Assembly: GCA_900767495.1 (NCBI GenBank)
Contig: CAAFZH010000104.1
Coordinates: 1 to 52,744 of the forward strand
From: Clostridia bacterium
GTDB taxonomy: Bacteria; Bacillota; Clostridia; Christensenellales; Borkfalkiaceae
DNA length: 52,744 bases
Direction: 5' to 3'
Below are positions 7,970 through 16,777 of this stretch, in pieces. The notes below the pieces were generated by a model. It had not been told where the DNA came from. It saw only the letters and a program-made list of their open reading frames with translations, and did no database searches. Positions within the stretch are counted from its first letter, which is position 1. Every line of letters starts with the position of its first letter. Made by a program: the position numbers and the translations under genes.

Positions 7970-9985
7970 TTACAGCGAATTCAGGTAGTCTGTAAACGCG
8001 CCGTCGGGTTCGATTTCCTTAAAGCGCGACACGCCGAGCCTTAATCCCGTTTCTTTCAGCCTTGCTTTCAGCGCGCTCAACTTATCTTGCGTAAGGTAAT
8101 CCGAGCGCAACTGCAAAGTAGCGTATGCGGGGAAAATCCATTCTATATCTATATGGGTTTTGAGCGTTTCGTAAGCGGCGGGATCGGCGGTTCTATAAAA
8201 CTCGATCGCACTTAACGCCTCGTCGCACATATTCAACCACGATTTAAGCGTAGCGTACGGAAAGTTCATCGGATTGGCAACGCTGCTTACGTACTCGGTT
8301 TCCTTTTTGTATTTCGCGTTGTGCAACCGCATGGATTCGAGCATGTTTTTCATAATCGGCGCGGCGTCTTTATACATGGCGTTCATAAACCTGTCCACTA
8401 GTTCCTCGGTATTAAGCGAAGTGTTCCACGTAAGTTTAGATTGCAGATATATACTCAGCGCGTTAAAGCCCGTGGACGCACCCGTCTGATAAGACTGCGA
8501 ATTCTGATAATAATACGTCGCGTTGAAGGAGGCGAAATACTTATACCCTTCCGCGTTGAAAAGCGAAAATCCGTCGTGGAAGTACAAATAATTCTGGAAA
8601 TTGGTGCTGTACGTCCAGAACCACATCGTGTCGGATATAGACGCCCACTTCGCTATCTGAATACGACCGTTGTCGTTCTTTTCGTGGTACATATTCAACT
8701 CTTCTTCGAGCATATTCATGAGCGCGAGCCATACCGAAACGCCCTTATCGAGTTTAAGTTCGGGGGCGTTGGGAACGTAAGCGTTCTGCGCATCGTCCCA
8801 CTTCGCGGGCGCGATCGCAAACGAATTGTACGCGAAAAACACCAACTCGAAATCATCCCTGTAATATAACGCGTTGTCTTTATTTTCTTCGAGCCATACC
8901 CTTAAATATTCGTTGACTTTGTTTATGAATATTATCAGAGTCGCCGCGGGCGAACCGTACTCGGCAACCGCTTTTGAGCAGGTATCGCAGGAACAGGTAT
9001 CGTTGTTATCTTCTACCGTAAGACTGACGGCGTTCATATTAGGATACAAATCCGTGGTATACGTCATGAGCGACGCCTCGATTTTTTCGGCGCAAGCCAA
9101 AGCCATAAGGTTAAACTCCCGCTCGTCGCCGTGAGCGGTATAACACAAAACGTCGCCCGCGTCGCCGAACCATTCGGAGTGTCTGGAATATTCGGGATCG
9201 GTACGCGGTAAATATTTACTCGAATTGTGAACGGTTGCCGACGGAGAAGTCCTGTCCGCTTTGCCGTCCGAAGTCATCTTTTCGTGTATCGGCAAAAGAT
9301 AACTGCCCGAATAAAGCGGCATACGCAGACGGTTTTTAAAGTCCTGAGTCAAAAATCCGTAATTCGTGCTGCGGCGAAGTATATCTGGAATATCGGTTAC
9401 GTCGTAATTATACAACTTCTTTTCGGTAACGTTTGTATCTATCTCCATACAATCGAGATAATACTGCTCGTAATTGAAAGTAAGTTGCATAAAATCGTAT
9501 ACGGCGTAAAGCGTACCGTATTGTCCGCCGCCTAAAATGTACACCGATTTATCCTTGGTTATTATTCTTACCCCGTCCTCCGTCAGCGACGATTTATCAA
9601 AGGTTATATCCGCGGTTTTGAATAACTCGTTTTCTCCTATCGAAATATATTTCGCGGAAGAAGTATGAGTAAGACCCGTATCGACCGCCTCGGGAATATT
9701 TATGCCCGTAGCCTGCTTAAAAAGAGTTTTAAACTCGTTTTTGGCAGTCTTTTCGATATCCGTCATTTTGGCTTTTACGACTAAAACGTAGTCCGTTTTT
9801 CCGTTTTTGACGAGATATTCGGCGGTTTCGGTAAAATTAAGGTTATGCACGCCTTCAAGCGTTGATTTATTCTCCGGTTTTGCAATAGTTTTTACGTCGT
9901 CGTTATTCTTTTTGCAACCGGACAGCGAAAAACAACTTATCGTCGCAAGCAATATACATATAAATTTAATAAACGATTTTTTCAT
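7970..9985 (-). CDS. DUF4838 lipoprotein (glycosidase-like)
   Basis: A 671-aa lipoprotein with signal MKKSFIKFICILLATISCFS and lipobox LSGC. Residues ~40-190 resemble the GH67-type N-terminal domain that precedes DUF4838 (KNEFKTLFKQATGI, SIGENELF, YILGGGQYGTLYAVYDFM). Residues ~190-560 are the DUF4838 domain, with CYTAHGDEREFNLMALACAEKI, the acidic-cysteine motif VEDNNDTCSCDTCSKA, and FFAYNSFAIAPAKW. DUF4838 proteins are widespread in polysaccharide loci and are thought to be TIM-barrel glycosidases, but a reaction is not established. It is the paralogue of the C-terminal part of the split protein at 16778-21357, here without the beta-helix region. It sits 13 bases from the upstream gene in the operon. 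Confidence 0.82.
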   Translation of the reverse strand: MKKSFIKFICILLATISCFSLSGCKKNNDDVKTIAKPENKSTLEGVHNLNFTETAEYLVKNGKTDYVLVVKAKMTDIEKTAKNEFKTLFKQATGINIPEAVDTGLTHTSSAKYISIGENELFKTADITFDKSSLTEDGVRIITKDKSVYILGGGQYGTLYAVYDFMQLTFNYEQYYLDCMEIDTNVTEKKLYNYDVTDIPDILRRSTNYGFLTQDFKNRLRMPLYSGSYLLPIHEKMTSDGKADRTSPSATVHNSSKYLPRTDPEYSRHSEWFGDAGDVLCYTAHGDEREFNLMALACAEKIEASLMTYTTDLYPNMNAVSLTVEDNNDTCSCDTCSKAVAEYGSPAATLIIFINKVNEYLRVWLEENKDNALYYRDDFELVFFAYNSFAIAPAKWDDAQNAYVPNAPELKLDKGVSVWLALMNMLEEELNMYHEKNDNGRIQIAKWASISDTMWFWTYSTNFQNYLYFHDGFSLFNAEGYKYFASFNATYYYQNSQSYQTGASTGFNALSIYLQSKLTWNTSLNTEELVDRFMNAMYKDAAPIMKNMLESMRLHNAKYKKETEYVSSVANPMNFPYATLKSWLNMCDEALSAIEFYRTADPAAYETLKTHIDIEWIFPAYATLQLRSDYLTQDKLSALKARLKETGLRLGVSRFKEIEPDGAFTDYLNSL

Positions 9986-9998
9986 TTCGCACCTCCGC

Positions 9999-12989
9999 TT
10001 ATCCGACTATAAGCGTATAACTTGCAACGCCGACGTTTCCCGCTTCGTCCGAACAATAAACGTAAACGGTATAAGTGCCTGCATACCTTGCGGCAAACTC
10101 CTCACCGACGAATATTACGGAATTTTGTTTTTTATCCGTAACTATAACGGTTACGCTTAATTTTTCCGCTGCGGTCAGATTATCCGAAACTGTATAATTG
10201 TCCAACCTGACTACGGTTAAAACTTTCATTGTAACCACGCTTTCTTTTATCGTAACGGTGGGTTTAACGGCGTCCTCCACGTTAATAACGCAAGGCAGAT
10301 TGGTTACGTTGCCGCTTTGATCCTCCGCCCTGTAATTTACCCTGTAATTGCCGTAAGCGTTTAAAGAAATCGTATATTTTTCGGTAGCGAGAACCGTACC
10401 GTCCAATCTTATCCCCTCGTCCGAAACGACGTAGTTATCGGAAGGATCGGTAACTTCTATCGTAAGTTTGCCGTATACGCTCGGCGAAATAACGTCGGTA
10501 TAGTATGCCGGTTCGAGAGTGATTTTCTCGTTCAGATCATATCTGCCCGACCTGTCCGTAAACGAAACAAGCGGTTCGATAACGTCGAAATAAGTAGTGG
10601 TAAAAGGCTGATTGTTTACCGTGGTTACTTCAAAGTAAGCCTCGCCGTTTATATCCTCGCAAATGACGTCGAGAAAGAACAAATCTTTCGTAAACGTGTT
10701 TTCGAGCGGTACTGCCGTATCGCCGGGTAAAATCAATTTTTTATTTGAATTATCGTAGCGCAAAGTCTTTATGGCGTTATCCGCAAAACTGCCCGAAGAC
10801 TTATACGTTTCTCCGTTCACGACCGCCCCGAGTCCGCCGATTATATTGTACAACTTAACGATAATCGCGTTATTGCTATCGTAACAATCGGTAAGCCTTA
10901 TGGTAAACGCTTTATAATACGCGCCCGTAGGAATAGTAAAGTCGAGCCTGAAATTACTGAACGACAAAGCGTTTATAAACTGCAACTCGCCGTTGCCGGA
11001 AGTGTTGTTCGCCGTATAACGAACCCTGTTGGCGGTGGAATCGGCGGTAAAATCGCCCTGAAAATAAGCCGACATATCAAACTTGCCGTTAAAGCCTACG
11101 TCCACTATTTTTATCTCGCCGCTTTCGATTACCTCGTTGCCGCTTACGTATTTTATTCTTGCCTTTTCGTTTCCCGTAACCTTAAAGGATTTTACGTCGG
11201 TTTTAACGTATTTGCCGTCGTCGTATTTCACGAAAAATTCCGTGGCGGCGTAATCGTTTTCCTTACCCGTAAACGCATAAGCCTTTAACTCGTCGAGGGA
11301 ATATTCCGCGCCTTTGATAAAATATCTCGGCGCGCTCGCCTTATCAAGAAACTTAACCGCGTCGGACGCAACACTCTCTACTTCATAAGAAAACTCGTAA
11401 GAATTGATATTATCGTAATAGCGATATTTTATTTCGTAAGTTCCCACTTTAAGCGGTAAAAATTCGCCGTTTTCTATTTTGGTTTCCTCGCCGCCGTACA
11501 CCGCGCTTATATCAACCGTAACTTCGCCGTTTAAGCCGTTTACGGCGTATTCGGGCAGAGTTACCGCGTAACCCGCTTTAAGTCGGGATAATTTATCCAC
11601 GGAAAAATCTATCGCCTTGCCGCTTTGGGTCTGCATGCAGTTTACGGTTACGGTTTTTACCGTCTGATTGCCGTAAAAGTCCGCGGCGGTATAAACGATA
11701 GTATACGCGCCCGGGCGCTTGGCAACGAATTTGCCGTCTTTAACGAAAACGATACTTCTTTTGCTCGACTCGTAGTTGAAATAAACCGACGCGGAAACCG
11801 TCGCTTTGCTTACGTCGGTCGCGGTCGCTTCGAATATCGGAATAGTTTCGCCTTTCGCGCAATAAACTATTCCCGACTCCGGCACGCGTTCGTCTATACT
11901 TAAAACGGGGGCGGTTTCGTCCTTATAATCGGTAACAGTCAGACCTTCCGAAGAAACGCCGCATATTTGCGAAATCTCAATTCTCGCCGCACTCTCGTTA
12001 TAGTTTTCGGCGTAAACGGAAAGATATACCTCGCCCGTAGTAAAGCCGCCGAACGTGTTTTTGCCGTAAATATCCGCGTTACAAAGTTGAGTTACTCTTA
12101 CATAGTCGCCCGAACGATTGGTTATATAAACGTCGCCGGTTAAAGCGTTATAACGCCAGGTAAAGCCTGCGGGAGCGGTCGCGCCGCTCGAATGACCCAA
12201 TACCGCGCCGTATCTCGAAGTGGCGGCATACCATTCTTCGCCGTCGATATAGATCGGCGTACCCGTTGCGGAAACTCTCGGATTTTTGTTAAGACCGGAT
12301 AACGCCTGTCCGCTCGCACCCGCCCTCGCGTGTACCGACGATTTCGCCTCGTACCAGAGTAAAAAGTCGATATAAACCGAGGAGTCGTAACAATCGGTAA
12401 GTCTTACGACTATGTTACCCACGTCCGCCGCGTCGGGTAATTGAGGCGTATAGAGCGTTATAAAGCCGTTTTCGCCGAAATCGTTTACGTTGACGGGGAC
12501 GTTATAACCGAACGTATCTCCACTTGCAAGCGATATTTTTATACCGTTCGTCTTGCCTGTTGCCTTTGCAAATTCCGAGGTGAGTTCTGCGTATTCGGCG
12601 GAAGAATATTCCGACGAAACCCCGAAATTTTTGTTTATAACCGAAAAACTTTTTTCCGCGCTCAGAATTAAATTCCGAGTTTTCAATGAGTAAACCGCCT
12701 TATACTCCCCGTATAAATCGAGCGTGTAAGTTTGCTTGCCGTAAGCGTTTCCGTCGGGATAGACGAGCGCGCTTTCGGTAAGTTCGTACTCCTCCCCGTC
12801 GTAAGACACTTTTACTTCCGACGGCAACGATATTTCCTGGTTAAGGTAATATTCGTCTTTTATTTCGTTCTCGGGGAAAGCCACTTTCGCCGCCATAACC
12901 TTATTGTCGGGTTTAAACGCTATAAACGCGCCCGCCGCCAAGGCAAAAACGGAAAGCAGTATTACGATTGCTTTTCTTTTTACTTTCAT
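9999..12989 (-). CDS. Large secreted multi-domain Ig-like surface protein
   Basis: The 996-aa protein has an N-terminal signal/anchor (KRKAIVILLSVFALAAGAFIAF) with no lipobox or sortase motif. Two ~150-residue jelly-roll (concanavalin-like) modules are recognisable by matching motifs: IVVRLTDCYDSSVYIDFLLW near residue 200 and FTIRLTDCYDSNNAIIVKLY near 700. They are separated and followed by Ig/cadherin-like beta-sandwich repeats, e.g. ETIPIFEATATDVSKATVSA, YGNYRVNYRAEDQSGNV and YAGTYTVYVYCSDEAGNVG. The DxSGN/DEAGNV turns are typical of bacterial Ig-like surface repeats. Likely role: an extracellular glycan-binding scaffold that presents the substrate to the importer encoded just upstream. No catalytic residues can be assigned. 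Confidence 0.75.
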   Translation of the reverse strand: MKVKRKAIVILLSVFALAAGAFIAFKPDNKVMAAKVAFPENEIKDEYYLNQEISLPSEVKVSYDGEEYELTESALVYPDGNAYGKQTYTLDLYGEYKAVYSLKTRNLILSAEKSFSVINKNFGVSSEYSSAEYAELTSEFAKATGKTNGIKISLASGDTFGYNVPVNVNDFGENGFITLYTPQLPDAADVGNIVVRLTDCYDSSVYIDFLLWYEAKSSVHARAGASGQALSGLNKNPRVSATGTPIYIDGEEWYAATSRYGAVLGHSSGATAPAGFTWRYNALTGDVYITNRSGDYVRVTQLCNADIYGKNTFGGFTTGEVYLSVYAENYNESAARIEISQICGVSSEGLTVTDYKDETAPVLSIDERVPESGIVYCAKGETIPIFEATATDVSKATVSASVYFNYESSKRSIVFVKDGKFVAKRPGAYTIVYTAADFYGNQTVKTVTVNCMQTQSGKAIDFSVDKLSRLKAGYAVTLPEYAVNGLNGEVTVDISAVYGGEETKIENGEFLPLKVGTYEIKYRYYDNINSYEFSYEVESVASDAVKFLDKASAPRYFIKGAEYSLDELKAYAFTGKENDYAATEFFVKYDDGKYVKTDVKSFKVTGNEKARIKYVSGNEVIESGEIKIVDVGFNGKFDMSAYFQGDFTADSTANRVRYTANNTSGNGELQFINALSFSNFRLDFTIPTGAYYKAFTIRLTDCYDSNNAIIVKLYNIIGGLGAVVNGETYKSSGSFADNAIKTLRYDNSNKKLILPGDTAVPLENTFTKDLFFLDVICEDINGEAYFEVTTVNNQPFTTTYFDVIEPLVSFTDRSGRYDLNEKITLEPAYYTDVISPSVYGKLTIEVTDPSDNYVVSDEGIRLDGTVLATEKYTISLNAYGNYRVNYRAEDQSGNVTNLPCVINVEDAVKPTVTIKESVVTMKVLTVVRLDNYTVSDNLTAAEKLSVTVIVTDKKQNSVIFVGEEFAARYAGTYTVYVYCSDEAGNVGVASYTLIVG

Positions 12990-13011
12990 CTTTTAATCTC
13001 CTGCCAACAGG

Positions 13012-13986
13012 TCAGCCTTTTATACCGCCCATGGATATGTCGCCTACGAGTTTTTTATTGAACACGCAATAAATTACGAGTATCGGCATGGCAAGCATAA
13101 GGCAAGCCGCTATTTCTACGGGGTGTTTGCCTTTCACCGCCACGTCCAACCCGGGCGCGTTTACCGTCGAAAACAGATATACGACGTAAGCGAGCGTGGG
13201 CTTGGTGGGCAAATACAACAAAGGAGTCTGATAATCGTTCCATAAGTTTATAAACTGAATTAAAAACACAGAGCCTATGACGTTTGCGGAAAGCGGAACG
13301 ATTATTCTTACCAGAATATCGAGTTGAGACGCTCCGTCTATTTCCGCCGCCTCCGCATAAGCGTCGTGCATGCCTTGGTAAAAGGCTAAAAACACGAAGA
13401 AATACATACCCGAAAAATGGAATTTTTGTATCCAGTTGCCTATAAAGGTATCGTACAGCCCCGCCCACCGTAAAAACGAAAGTTCGGACGGATAGTTGCC
13501 TACTATGGGTATCATCATAAACAGCAAATATATCGTAATCTGAATTTTGCTGAATTTAAACTTGTATTTTGCGCACATATAGCCGCCTACGGCAGGCACG
13601 AAGGCTAAGATAAAACTGCCCACGCCCACGTAAAGCAGCGTATACCAAAGGTAAGTCAAAAACGAAACCGTCTGACCGTTTCCGCCCAGAGTATGCGCGA
13701 CTTTGGTAGTACCCGAATAGTATGCGGTAGAATATTGCAAAGTACCCATATATTTGAAAACGGTGGTAAAGTTTGCAAGGCGCAAAGTTTCGTTTTTACT
13801 GAATTCCATATTCGGCAAGCCGATATAGTTAGCCATAAACTCGAAGTCTATATCGCTTTTGAGCGAAGTGAGCAACCCCCACGCAAGGACGAGCAAAATC
13901 GAGGCGGCGTAAAGGAACAAAACTATAAAGGTTATTATAATAACCGGATGTTTATTAAGTTGATTTTTAGTTTCCGACCTTTTCAT
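13012..13986 (-). CDS. ABC sugar transporter permease, MalG type (CUT1)
   Basis: The 324-aa integral membrane protein has six predicted helices. The permease EAA loop is EAAEIDGASQLDILVRIIVPL, which contacts the ATPase. It is the inner-membrane partner of the MalF-type permease encoded 6 bases upstream and of the binding protein at 14975-16708. The C-terminus NKKLVGDISMGGIKG is typical of MalG-like subunits. No ATPase gene is in the window, so the transporter probably uses a shared MsmK/UgpC-type ATPase encoded elsewhere, as is common in Bacillota. The substrate is probably an oligosaccharide released by the surface enzymes; this is inferred from context. Confidence 0.93.
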   Translation of the reverse strand: MKRSETKNQLNKHPVIIITFIVLFLYAASILLVLAWGLLTSLKSDIDFEFMANYIGLPNMEFSKNETLRLANFTTVFKYMGTLQYSTAYYSGTTKVAHTLGGNGQTVSFLTYLWYTLLYVGVGSFILAFVPAVGGYMCAKYKFKFSKIQITIYLLFMMIPIVGNYPSELSFLRWAGLYDTFIGNWIQKFHFSGMYFFVFLAFYQGMHDAYAEAAEIDGASQLDILVRIIVPLSANVIGSVFLIQFINLWNDYQTPLLYLPTKPTLAYVVYLFSTVNAPGLDVAVKGKHPVEIAACLMLAMPILVIYCVFNKKLVGDISMGGIKG

Positions 13987-13992
13987 TTGCTT

Positions 13993-14970
13993 TTAATCCT
14001 CGCTCGGTCCGTACTTGTCGAACAGTTTTCTTACGATAAACGTTACGGGCGCAACGAACAACGTAAGTATAAGCCCCAGCGCGGCAAGTTGCGGATAGTT
14101 AAGATATCCGCTCGTCGCACCCACGTTGATATAGTCCGCTCTCGACGCCGCTTTATAAAGATAATATCCCATGGTTTCGAGCGCGGCGGGTGCTTCGTAA
14201 GCGTAAAACGTATACAAATTCATCTGATTGGTAAAAATGCCCGTCATACCGAGAATTATAAACGTGGAAACGGTAGTGAAAATCATCGGTACGGAGATAT
14301 AGAAAAATTCCTGCATCGGGGTCGCGCCGTCCAGTTGCGCCGACTCTACCACCGAGGAATTTATCCCGCTCATCGCACCCGTAAACATAAGCACGTTCAC
14401 TCCGAACGAAACCCACACGTTGAAAAACAAAACCGAAATATAGGTTTGGTTCATATTTTCCGAAAGGGGTACGAGCAGTTGCGGCATTCCTTTGAATATC
14501 GCGGGCATCGCGTAATTCATCACGTTTTTAAAAAGCAACGCGAAAATCATTGGCGAAACGATATTCGGCATATAAAGTATCACTTTATAAAAACCCGAAA
14601 ACCTGCACTTTTTGCAAAGGTAAAACGAAAAGATTAACGCAAGCGGAATGGTAATAAACATATTAGTCGCAAACAAAAGCGACGAATTTAATATCATTTT
14701 GCCCGACGAGATAAAAAATTTCCACGCAGTAGAAAAATTCTGAAAACCCGCAAATTGCCTTATTATTCCGTCCGTGCCGTCGGTGCGGTAAGTATAAAGT
14801 TCAAACGCCATTTTTACGGAATTGAAATTTATATAAAACGTAAATATGCAAAATTGCAAAACGGGCAACGCGCAGATAAGCGTGTAAAATATTACGCGCT
14901 TACCCGTCCTCGTTTTAAAATAATTTATACCGCCGTTTTTCGTCGACTGAGTATCGTTCATCGTCTTCAT
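13993..14970 (-). CDS. ABC sugar transporter permease, MalF type (CUT1)
   Basis: The 325-aa integral membrane protein has about six helices, the first at residues ~25-50. The conserved cytoplasmic EAA loop reads VVESAQLDGATPMQEFFYIS, then VPMIF. It is paired with the MalG-type permease downstream and the substrate-binding lipoprotein upstream; its ATG is only a few bases from that gene's stop codon. Order (binding protein, MalF, MalG) and spacing are standard for CUT1 importers of oligosaccharides. Confidence 0.93.
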   Translation of the reverse strand: MKTMNDTQSTKNGGINYFKTRTGKRVIFYTLICALPVLQFCIFTFYINFNSVKMAFELYTYRTDGTDGIIRQFAGFQNFSTAWKFFISSGKMILNSSLLFATNMFITIPLALIFSFYLCKKCRFSGFYKVILYMPNIVSPMIFALLFKNVMNYAMPAIFKGMPQLLVPLSENMNQTYISVLFFNVWVSFGVNVLMFTGAMSGINSSVVESAQLDGATPMQEFFYISVPMIFTTVSTFIILGMTGIFTNQMNLYTFYAYEAPAALETMGYYLYKAASRADYINVGATSGYLNYPQLAALGLILTLFVAPVTFIVRKLFDKYGPSED

Positions 14971-14974
14971 CTCG

Positions 14975-16708
14975 TTATTTAGTCAAAGTAGCCCAGTAAG
15001 TAGAAGTAAATCTTGTAGCGTTAAACACGCTTACCGCGTTTTCGCCCTCGTAATACGCAACGAGGTAACCGTCGTAACGGTCGTTTCCGTTGTTTTTTAA
15101 CTTCGGACCTAAGGTTTGCATCGAACCGAGTTCTATTTTAAGCACGCCTCTGTTATATTTAAACGTGTTGTTATCGCCCGTAAACAGCATTACGTCGCTG
15201 TTTTTGCGCAGTTTAAGCAAGTCGCTGTAAAACACCGAATTTACTTTGCTTTCGTCTACGGAATAATCTATGGGGCGCATACTGCCGGTAGTTTCGGTAA
15301 AGAGTTGCAGTTCTTCTTGCGAGTAGCAGAATTTTACGAAATCTATGCTCGCCTGCTTTAATTCCTCGTTATCCTTGATATTGTTGTTTATATAGCAAAC
15401 GCCCATACCCGTATCTATAAGGGTGTTCTTTCTGCCGTTGCCTTCGGTTACGGTAGTATTAAGCGAAGTCGGCAAAGGCATCCACTTTACTTTTCTATCG
15501 TTTACGTCTTTTTTGGTAAGCGCATGATATTTAGCGGTATTGCCCGCCATATCGCTTTCCACGTACCAGTAGGAACCGTCTATAAACATACCCTTTCTGC
15601 TGCTGTTAGGCACGCCCGAACCGCCGAGAAGAGTATTAAGTTGGCTTTGGTTGTGGTTAATGGCTTTACCGTCGGAGAACGGCATATAACCCTCTTTATA
15701 GATTATTTCGAGAAACGCCGCGGCGTAATATTTAGCAGCCATATCGTTGCTGCGATAGCCGTTCGCCTCGGTTATGCTCACCTTTTCGGTAACGGGTTTT
15801 TTAAGGTAATCTATCCCCGGGAACAAATTCTCGTTAGTAAACGTAAGATTACCGCTGTCGTCGAGTTTAACGACTTCCGCCTCGCTCCCGTCAAAGGTAT
15901 AACAGGTTTTCATCGCGTCGTAACCCGCAAGCGACGCCCAGAGCCCCGCTATGAGATATTTGGAATACCCCGGGTACAAACTCGACATATAAATGGGGTC
16001 TTTTACGCCGTTGTTTTTAAGATATGCGCAAAGAATGAGCATTTCCTGCAAAGAACTCGGTAAACCGTCGTCCTCGTTACCTGATACGCCGTCCGGTCCG
16101 CAAGATTTTTTCGCGCCCGATTTACCCACGAAAGTTGCCGTGCCGAATTTACCGCTGTCGTATTCCAGTCCGCTTTCGCCGGGAGCGGCAAAATACGCTC
16201 CGCAAAAATCAAACGTTTCCTGATCGTAGGACATACCCGAATAGAATTCCCAACCGGGCAACACGTAATACTTATTATCGTTGCCTTTAAGCGCGGGGAG
16301 CATCTCGGGTTTAATGCGACTTTCCAAAGTTTTTCCGTTTTCTTCGGTCTGAAGAACTTCGGTAAGATCCATTAAAAGTCCGCTCTGCATAAGGTTGTAA
16401 GTATCTACCCTTTCGATAAAGTACACGTTATACGCGGCGGAAGCCATTGCGGCAGTACCCAGACCGTTACCGGGGGTAATGTTTATCTTTACGCCCTTTT
16501 TACCGTTTGCGTAAGAATGATCCGCCATTTTAGCGGTGAAACGGTCGGCGGCGTTTTTAAGCCACACGCTGCCTACGCCTCCGTTATGTACGGCGACTTC
16601 CAGCACGGTTATTCCGCCGTCGGACTTGTTACCGCCGCCGCAAGCCGTAAAGGACAAAGCGGTTACCGCACACAGTGTAAGAGATAAAATTTTCTTCCAG
16701 ATTTTCAT
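14975..16708 (-). CDS. Extracellular solute-binding lipoprotein of CUT1 ABC importer
   Basis: The start is the ATG at 16708 (MKIWKKILSLTLCAVTALSF). The GGAGA six to ten bases upstream supports it, and the earlier ATG at 16741 lies before that site. The lipobox is FTAC followed by GGGNKSDGG. The 577-aa body is a large cluster-type extracellular sugar-binding protein, longer than the usual ~430 residues. Visible features include VWLKNAADRFTAK near the N-terminus, YVLPGWEFYSGMSYDQETFD, and KQASIDFVKFCYSQEELQLF near the C-terminus. It should capture an oligosaccharide at the membrane and deliver it to the two permeases encoded next. Confidence 0.92.
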   Translation of the reverse strand: MKIWKKILSLTLCAVTALSFTACGGGNKSDGGITVLEVAVHNGGVGSVWLKNAADRFTAKMADHSYANGKKGVKINITPGNGLGTAAMASAAYNVYFIERVDTYNLMQSGLLMDLTEVLQTEENGKTLESRIKPEMLPALKGNDNKYYVLPGWEFYSGMSYDQETFDFCGAYFAAPGESGLEYDSGKFGTATFVGKSGAKKSCGPDGVSGNEDDGLPSSLQEMLILCAYLKNNGVKDPIYMSSLYPGYSKYLIAGLWASLAGYDAMKTCYTFDGSEAEVVKLDDSGNLTFTNENLFPGIDYLKKPVTEKVSITEANGYRSNDMAAKYYAAAFLEIIYKEGYMPFSDGKAINHNQSQLNTLLGGSGVPNSSRKGMFIDGSYWYVESDMAGNTAKYHALTKKDVNDRKVKWMPLPTSLNTTVTEGNGRKNTLIDTGMGVCYINNNIKDNEELKQASIDFVKFCYSQEELQLFTETTGSMRPIDYSVDESKVNSVFYSDLLKLRKNSDVMLFTGDNNTFKYNRGVLKIELGSMQTLGPKLKNNGNDRYDGYLVAYYEGENAVSVFNATRFTSTYWATLTK

Positions 16709-16777
16709 AAAGCAATCTCCTGTCGAGTTTATATAAATCATATCGGATTTTTTCGTCCGATAGAAATTTTTCGTTTG

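Noticed and set aside
13693..14637. 314-codon plus-strand frame across the two permease genes
   Set aside because: It spans the junction of two well-recognised genes on the other strand and is extremely basic; this is an artefact of the reverse complement.
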